Shown: one piece after another, positions 60,287 through 64,000 of the stretch
Layout: each line of letters begins with the position of its first letter
Numbering within the stretch: the stretch's first letter is position 1
Origin: Cryobacterium sp. Y29
Lineage (GTDB): Bacteria; Actinomycetota; Actinomycetes; Actinomycetales; Microbacteriaceae
Direction: 5' to 3'
Assembly (NCBI RefSeq): GCF_002929825.1
Contig: NZ_PJJN01000028.1
Location: 1-64,000, forward strand
DNA: 64,000 nt
Position numbers and translations under genes: made by a program
The notes under the pieces: model-generated
What the model saw: only the letters and a program-made list of their open reading frames with translations
What the model was told of the DNA's origin: nothing
Database searches by the model: none

Positions 60287-61427
60287 CACCGAAACACTGC
60301 CACACGTCACTCCGCACATTTACAAGGGCCTGACCGGTGTCGTCGTCGACACGACCGCGGTCTCCAAGGTCAATCCGGAGACCAACTCACTGCTCTACCG
60401 GGGCTATCCGGTGCAGGAGCTCGCGGCCAAGAAGAGCTTCGAAGAGGTCGCCTACCTGCTTTGGCACGGCGAACTACCTGACGAGCAGCAGCTCGCCGAC
60501 TTCGAGGCGCTCGAACGGTCGCTGCGGCACCTCAGCCCGGTGATCAAGCGCATCATCGACGAGCTGCCGCTTACCGCGCACCCGATGGATGTGGTGCGCA
60601 CCGCGGTGAGCGTCATCGGTGCGAGCGACCCGGACACCGAGAACCCCTCGCCGGAATCCGACCTCGCCAAGTCGATTCGCCTGTTCGCCCAGCTGCCCGC
60701 GATCGTTTCCTACGACCAACGCCGCCGCCACGGGCTCGATCTGGTCGAACCGCGCGACGACCTCGGCTATTCGGCGAACTTTCTGCACATGGCCTTCGGT
60801 GAGGTGCCGGAGCTTGTCGTCGTCAACGCCTTCGACGTGTCGATGATTCTCTACGCCGAGCACTCCTTCAACGCGTCCACGTTCACCGCGCGGGTCATCA
60901 CCTCGACCCTGTCCGATTTGTACTCGGCCGTGACCGGTGCGGTCGGGGCGCTCAAGGGAGCCCTGCACGGCGGTGCCAATGAAGCCGTCATGCACACCTT
61001 CACCGAGATCGGTCTCGGCAGCGGCGCGGCCGAGCGGGCCGAACCGTGGCTGGCCCAGGCGCTCGCCGAGAAGCGCAAGATCATGGGTTTCGGGCACCGC
61101 GTCTACAAGAGTGGCGACTCGCGGGTTCCGACGATGCGTGCCTCGCTCGTCTCCCTGGTCGACCATTACCAGAAGCCGGAACTGCTCGAACTGTACGAAG
61201 CCCTCGAGACGGCCATGACGACGCGCAAGGCGATTCTGCCCAACCTCGACTACCCGTCGGGGCCCGCCTACCACCTCATGGGCTTCGATACCCTCACCTT
61301 CACGCCGATCTTCGTCGCAGCGCGCATCACCGGGTGGACCGCGCACATCATGGAGCAGAAGAAGAGCAACGCGCTCATTCGCCCGCTGTCTGCCTACGAC
61401 GGCGTCGACCAGCGGCAGGTTGTGTAG
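60279..61427 (+). CDS. prpC: 2-methylcitrate synthase
   Basis: The 382-residue citrate synthase-fold enzyme condenses propionyl-CoA and oxaloacetate. Catalytic regions are LYAEHSFNASTFTARVI (His ~193), GALHGGANEAVM and MGFGHRVYKSGDSRVP (His ~272). The context (prpDB, prpE) supports the methylcitrate rather than the citrate assignment, although many such enzymes do both. It overlaps prpB by eight bases and is followed by a strong hairpin. Confidence 0.94.
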   Translation: MSDTETLPHVTPHIYKGLTGVVVDTTAVSKVNPETNSLLYRGYPVQELAAKKSFEEVAYLLWHGELPDEQQLADFEALERSLRHLSPVIKRIIDELPLTAHPMDVVRTAVSVIGASDPDTENPSPESDLAKSIRLFAQLPAIVSYDQRRRHGLDLVEPRDDLGYSANFLHMAFGEVPELVVVNAFDVSMILYAEHSFNASTFTARVITSTLSDLYSAVTGAVGALKGALHGGANEAVMHTFTEIGLGSGAAERAEPWLAQALAEKRKIMGFGHRVYKSGDSRVPTMRASLVSLVDHYQKPELLELYEALETAMTTRKAILPNLDYPSGPAYHLMGFDTLTFTPIFVAARITGWTAHIMEQKKSNALIRPLSAYDGVDQRQVV

Positions 61428-61440
61428 CGTTCTATTCTTG

Positions 61441-61486
61441 CGAAGCGGATGCCCCGCTGCCAGCGGGCCGCGCGGCATCCGCTTCG
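61441..61486 (+). terminator. Long hairpin terminator of the prp operon
   Basis: A perfect 13-bp outer stem, CGAAGCGGATGCC with GGCATCCGCTTCG, encloses an inner 6-bp stem CCCGCT/AGCGGG. It starts 14 bases after the prpC stop. The arms are built from the CGGATGC motif that is abundant in this genome. Confidence 0.8.
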
Positions 61487-61504
61487 TGCGCCCTCAGACA
61501 TAGC

Positions 61505-61510
61505 TAGCAT
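61505..61510 (+). promoter_or_regulatory. Candidate -10 element for a leaderless phosphoribosyltransferase mRNA
   Basis: TAGCAT fits TAnnnT and ends six bases before the ATG at 61517. No Shine-Dalgarno sequence is visible. Confidence 0.4.
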
Positions 61511-61516
61511 TGATGG

Positions 61517-62116
61517 ATGACACTAGATGCCCAGGATGCGTCCCCTCCGCTCGTGATTGACCGCGAAATTCTGCAGTGGACCGACTTCGCCGCGGCGTCG
61601 CGTGAGCTGGCGACTCGAGTGCGGGGCAGTGGCTTTCATCCCGATGTGGTGATCGCCATCGCCCGCGGCGGACTACTGCTGGCCGGCGCTGTGTCGTATG
61701 CGCTCGGCACGAAGAACTGCGGCAGCATCAACGTGGAGTTCTACACCGGCATCGACGAACGGCTGCCCGAGCCCGTGCTGTCGGCGCCGATGCTCGACGC
61801 CCCGGCCCTCGCCGGCAAGCGGGTCCTGCTCGTCGACGACGTCTCTGACTCTGGCCACACCCTCGCGTTGGTCATGCGCCTGCTCGGCGAGACCGCGATA
61901 GAGGTGCGCACCGCGACCCTGTATACCAAGCCGCGCACGGTGCACGTGCCCGATTTCACGTGGCGCGAGACCGACAAATGGATCGTGTTCCCTTGGTCGG
62001 CGCTGGCGCCGGTGGCGGGAGCCCCTGACAGCAGCGCGCCGGAAACGCTCGCTGACCTGCTCGCCGACGTGCCTGCCGACGTGACCGCTGACGTGACGGC
62101 TGAGGTCGCAGCGTGA
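61517..62116 (+). CDS. Phosphoribosyltransferase with repetitive C-terminal tail
   Basis: The 199-residue type I phosphoribosyltransferase has GFHPDVVIAIARGGLLLAGA (~38-57) and the PRPP motif VLLVDDVSDSGHTL (~112-125), followed by W-rich PDFTWRETDKWIVFPW. It resembles the xanthine/hypoxanthine-type clade. The last ~20 residues are an imperfect repeat of ADVPADVTADVTAEV, encoded by repeated GACGTG-type units, and look like a slippage-generated tail. It overlaps the next gene by four bases. Confidence 0.87.
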   Translation: MTLDAQDASPPLVIDREILQWTDFAAASRELATRVRGSGFHPDVVIAIARGGLLLAGAVSYALGTKNCGSINVEFYTGIDERLPEPVLSAPMLDAPALAGKRVLLVDDVSDSGHTLALVMRLLGETAIEVRTATLYTKPRTVHVPDFTWRETDKWIVFPWSALAPVAGAPDSSAPETLADLLADVPADVTADVTAEVAA

Positions 62117-62820
62117 GCGTGCACCTGGTCGGCGGCGGGGGAGACCCCGTACACGACATTCCGGTCTTCGCGACCTTCCGGTCCGAGGTGACCGCCCATG
62201 CCGGCCAGGCCGGCCACGATGAACCGGTCGTGGCGATCATCACTGTCGGCCCGGGCAGTGCGCACGCCGAAGAGCTCGCCGCATCGCTCGGCACCGGCGT
62301 GGAGACCCGCCGCACCGTGCTCGCGCCCGGTGACACGGCCGCCCTGACCGCTTTGGGCGCGGTCGATGGCATCATCATCGGCGGCGGGGTGACGCCCGAT
62401 TATTTGGCCGCTCTGCTTCCGATTGCCGGCGAGATTCGCCGCCAGGTGTCTAGTGGTGTGCCCTACCTCGGTTTCTCGGCCGGCGCTATGATCGCGGCCG
62501 AGCGCGCCCTCATCGGCGGCTGGCGTATCGGCGGCGTCGAGGTCACTCCGGAACACGTCTCGGAGGGCCTCGATGAAATCACCCTGGCCCAGGGGATCGG
62601 CCTGCTCGACGTCACGGTCGATGTGCATGTTGCCCAGTCCGGCAGCCTGTCCCGACTGATCGCGGCGACCGAGGCGGGCCTGATCGACGGGGGCCTTGCC
62701 ATCGACGAGAACACCGTGCTGGTGGTCGGTGAGGGTGCCCTCGGTGTGCTCGGAGCCGGCAGCGTCTGGCGGGTCAGTCAGGCCGACGGTGGCGTTCTCG
62801 TGAGCACCATCGGCGCCTGA
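62113..62820 (+). CDS. Peptidase S51/cyanophycinase-like (type 1 GATase-fold) protein
   Basis: The 235-residue protein has the class I glutamine amidotransferase-like fold. [16 protein letters not shown] starts the sheet, [17 protein letters not shown] follows, and the nucleophile elbow is [10 protein letters not shown] with Ser rather than Cys, as in S51 peptidases and cyanophycinases. [20 protein letters not shown] corresponds to the region of the catalytic His. The substrate is likely an acidic dipeptide or peptide, but this is uncertain. It starts at GTG. Confidence 0.78.
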   Translation: MSVHLVGGGGDPVHDIPVFATFRSEVTAHAGQAGHDEPVVAIITVGPGSAHAEELAASLGTGVETRRTVLAPGDTAALTALGAVDGIIIGGGVTPDYLAALLPIAGEIRRQVSSGVPYLGFSAGAMIAAERALIGGWRIGGVEVTPEHVSEGLDEITLAQGIGLLDVTVDVHVAQSGSLSRLIAATEAGLIDGGLAIDENTVLVVGEGALGVLGAGSVWRVSQADGGVLVSTIGA

Positions 62821-62827
62821 CCGGCTC

Positions 62828-63550
62828 ATGAACCTCGATGCGCTCGCGGCGACCGGGCAGGTCGACCCGGGCTGGGCGCGAGCCCTCGCTCCCGTGGCCG
62901 ACGACCTGGCCCGGGTGGGTGATTTTCTGGCGAGCGAACGGGCGACCGGCCACGTCGTGTTGCCCGCGCCGGAGCACCTGCTGCGCGCGTTTCGGCAGCC
63001 GTTCGACGCCGTTCGGGTGCTCATCGTCGGGCAGGACCCGTACCCGACTCCGGGGCATCCGATCGGTTTGGCCTTCGCCGTCAACGCCGACGTGCGGCCG
63101 GTGCCGCGGAGCCTGGGCAACATCTACACCGAGCTCGGGGCTGACTTGGGCCTGCCGCGGCCCGAGCACGGCGACCTCTCGGCGTGGTCCGATCAGGGGG
63201 TCTTGCTGCTCAACCGGGTGCTCAGCGTGCGCGCCGGCGCAGCCGGATCGCATCGCCGCCACGGCTGGGAAAGCGTGACCGACCAGGCGATCCGGGCTCT
63301 CGTGCGACGGAAGCATCCGCTCGTGGCCATTTTGTGGGGCAAAGATGCCGGCGCGCTTCGGCCATTGCTCGGCGACACGCCCGTCATTGAATCGGCGCAC
63401 CCGAGCCCCCTTTCAGCCCGTCGCGGTTTTGTCGGCTCCCGGCCGTTCAGTGGCGCCAACCAGCTACTCACCGCGCAGGGGGCGGCACCGGTGCAGTGGG
63501 CTCTTCCGGTAATCTGGAACCAACAAGAAAAGGGAGTGCCGGGTGCTTGA
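62828..63550 (+). CDS. ung: Uracil-DNA glycosylase
   Basis: The 240-residue family 1 UDG removes uracil from [23 protein letters not shown] contains the water-activating motif GQDPYP (catalytic Asp in that motif), [12 protein letters not shown] follows, and [20 protein letters not shown] has the catalytic His and minor-groove intercalation loop. It lies seven bases after the S51-like gene and overlaps the next gene by eight bases. Confidence 0.95.
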   Translation: MNLDALAATGQVDPGWARALAPVADDLARVGDFLASERATGHVVLPAPEHLLRAFRQPFDAVRVLIVGQDPYPTPGHPIGLAFAVNADVRPVPRSLGNIYTELGADLGLPRPEHGDLSAWSDQGVLLLNRVLSVRAGAAGSHRRHGWESVTDQAIRALVRRKHPLVAILWGKDAGALRPLLGDTPVIESAHPSPLSARRGFVGSRPFSGANQLLTAQGAAPVQWALPVIWNQQEKGVPGA

Positions 63551-64000
63551 GGAAGAATACGAGCCTCGTCGTCGACTGCCTCGCCACCTGCGACCGGAAA
63601 TCGCGGTCGAGGCGCCGTTCGAATATACGATGCGCGAGGTTCGAGCAACGGATCTGCCGCACATTCGCGAGATCTACAACTATTACGTCGCCAACAGCAC
63701 CGTCACCTTTGACGAAGATGCAATGACACTCACCGAGTGGCGCGACAAGTTCTACTACCTGAACAAGCAGGGCATGCCGTTCATCGTTGCCGTCTCACCG
63801 GCCGATCAAATTCTCGGTTACGCCCTGGTCAGCCCCTGGAAACAGAAGAAGGCCTTCCGGTTCACGGTGGAGAACTCGATCTACCTCGGCGCGGCGTCGA
63901 CGGGTAAAGGCCTCGGCCGCGCGCTGCTCGGCGAGCTGATCAACCGGTCTAAAGCAGCCGGCCTGAAGGAGATCATCGCCGTCATCGCCGACCAGGGAGC
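63543..64000 (+). CDS. GNAT family N-acetyltransferase, 3' end outside the window
   Basis: The GTG frame is open to the window end (152 codons). After a basic N-terminus, [20 protein letters not shown] and [15 protein letters not shown] match the phosphinothricin/methionine-sulfone acetyltransferase-like GNAT clade. The acetyl-CoA-binding loop is seen as [15 protein letters not shown]. It probably N-acetylates an amino acid analogue or small amine. GGGAG lies before the GTG, which overlaps the end of ung. Confidence 0.87.
   Translation, partial: MLEEEYEPRRRLPRHLRPEIAVEAPFEYTMREVRATDLPHIREIYNYYVANSTVTFDEDAMTLTEWRDKFYYLNKQGMPFIVAVSPADQILGYALVSPWKQKKAFRFTVENSIYLGAASTGKGLGRALLGELINRSKAAGLKEIIAVIADQG

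Noticed and set aside
1..64000. CRISPR arrays, tRNA genes, prophage, toxin-antitoxin pairs, restriction or abortive-infection systems
   Set aside because: None was seen on reading both strands; the tandem repeat at 2333-2370 is too short and regular to be a CRISPR array.

Overview
The window is about 64 kb of high-GC DNA with the gene order of an actinobacterium, most likely a member of the Microbacteriaceae. Three things point there. A long block (mtrA-mtrB-lpqB-comF-hpf-secA-Rv3235 homologue, then pdtaS, whiB1, rsgA-aroA and sigR-rsrA) matches the Mycobacterium tuberculosis Rv3219-Rv3246c neighbourhood in content. The 2-oxoglutarate dehydrogenase is the fused actinobacterial Kgd/OdhA type. 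Many genes begin with GTG or look leaderless, with a TAnnnT hexamer 6-8 nt before the start codon. The species cannot be fixed from the sequence. I saw no tRNA, CRISPR array, prophage, intact insertion sequence or large biosynthetic cluster.

Layout. 1-487: the 3' tail of a 5S rRNA gene closing an rRNA operon, its terminator hairpins and a large nested inverted repeat. 488-5600: an accessory, partly decayed stretch with a small unknown protein, a 5'-truncated molybdopterin oxidoreductase, a decameric tandem repeat, a possible Cys-rich leader peptide, DUF2945 and DUF488 proteins, a dienelactone-hydrolase-like enzyme, and an IS3-like remnant whose end supplies the C-terminus of a 2OG-Fe(II) oxygenase. 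5721-13256: an envelope-associated RDD/SpoIIM/DUF58/MoxR/DUF4350/DUF4129/membrane-protein cluster. 13413-22059: mtrA-mtrB-lpqB, comF, hpf and secA. 22167-27314: Rv3235 family protein, conserved unknown protein, SAF protein with a CpaE-like ATPase, pdtaS and whiB1. 27509-32853: membrane protein, peroxiredoxin, rsgA-aroA and the divergent sigR-rsrA redox switch, then a VOC protein. 33050-41053: kgd, a GuaB1-type enzyme and two CNNM/CorC-type transporters preceded by a possible short leader ORF. 41140-44971: NAD(P)HX dehydratase, GT87-type glycosyltransferase, thiamine-binding protein and an MFS exporter. 45024-48229: a three-gene regulatory unit (response regulator, degenerate kinase-like membrane protein, histidine kinase). 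48301-50908: metX and metY. 51019-52925: acyltransferase and SDR. 53016-61427: an acetate/propionate module with ActP symporter, DUF485 protein and PrpE, divergent from gntR-prpDBC. 61517-64000: phosphoribosyltransferase, S51-like peptidase, ung and a GNAT enzyme cut by the window end.

The propionate block is self-contained: uptake, activation to propionyl-CoA, and three enzymes of the 2-methylcitrate cycle, with paired TGTATACA operators between the arms and a GntR/FCD repressor candidate. sigR-rsrA carries a match to the SigR consensus promoter GGAAT-N18-GTT upstream of an extended reading frame, suggesting autoregulated long and short isoforms. The most novel candidate is an apparently leaderless 25-codon ORF (38558-38635), rich in Asp/Glu/Pro at its N-terminus, whose stop overlaps the start of a CNNM-type Mg2+ transporter gene. 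It resembles in character the mgtL Mg2+-sensing leader peptide. This is a hypothesis from sequence only.
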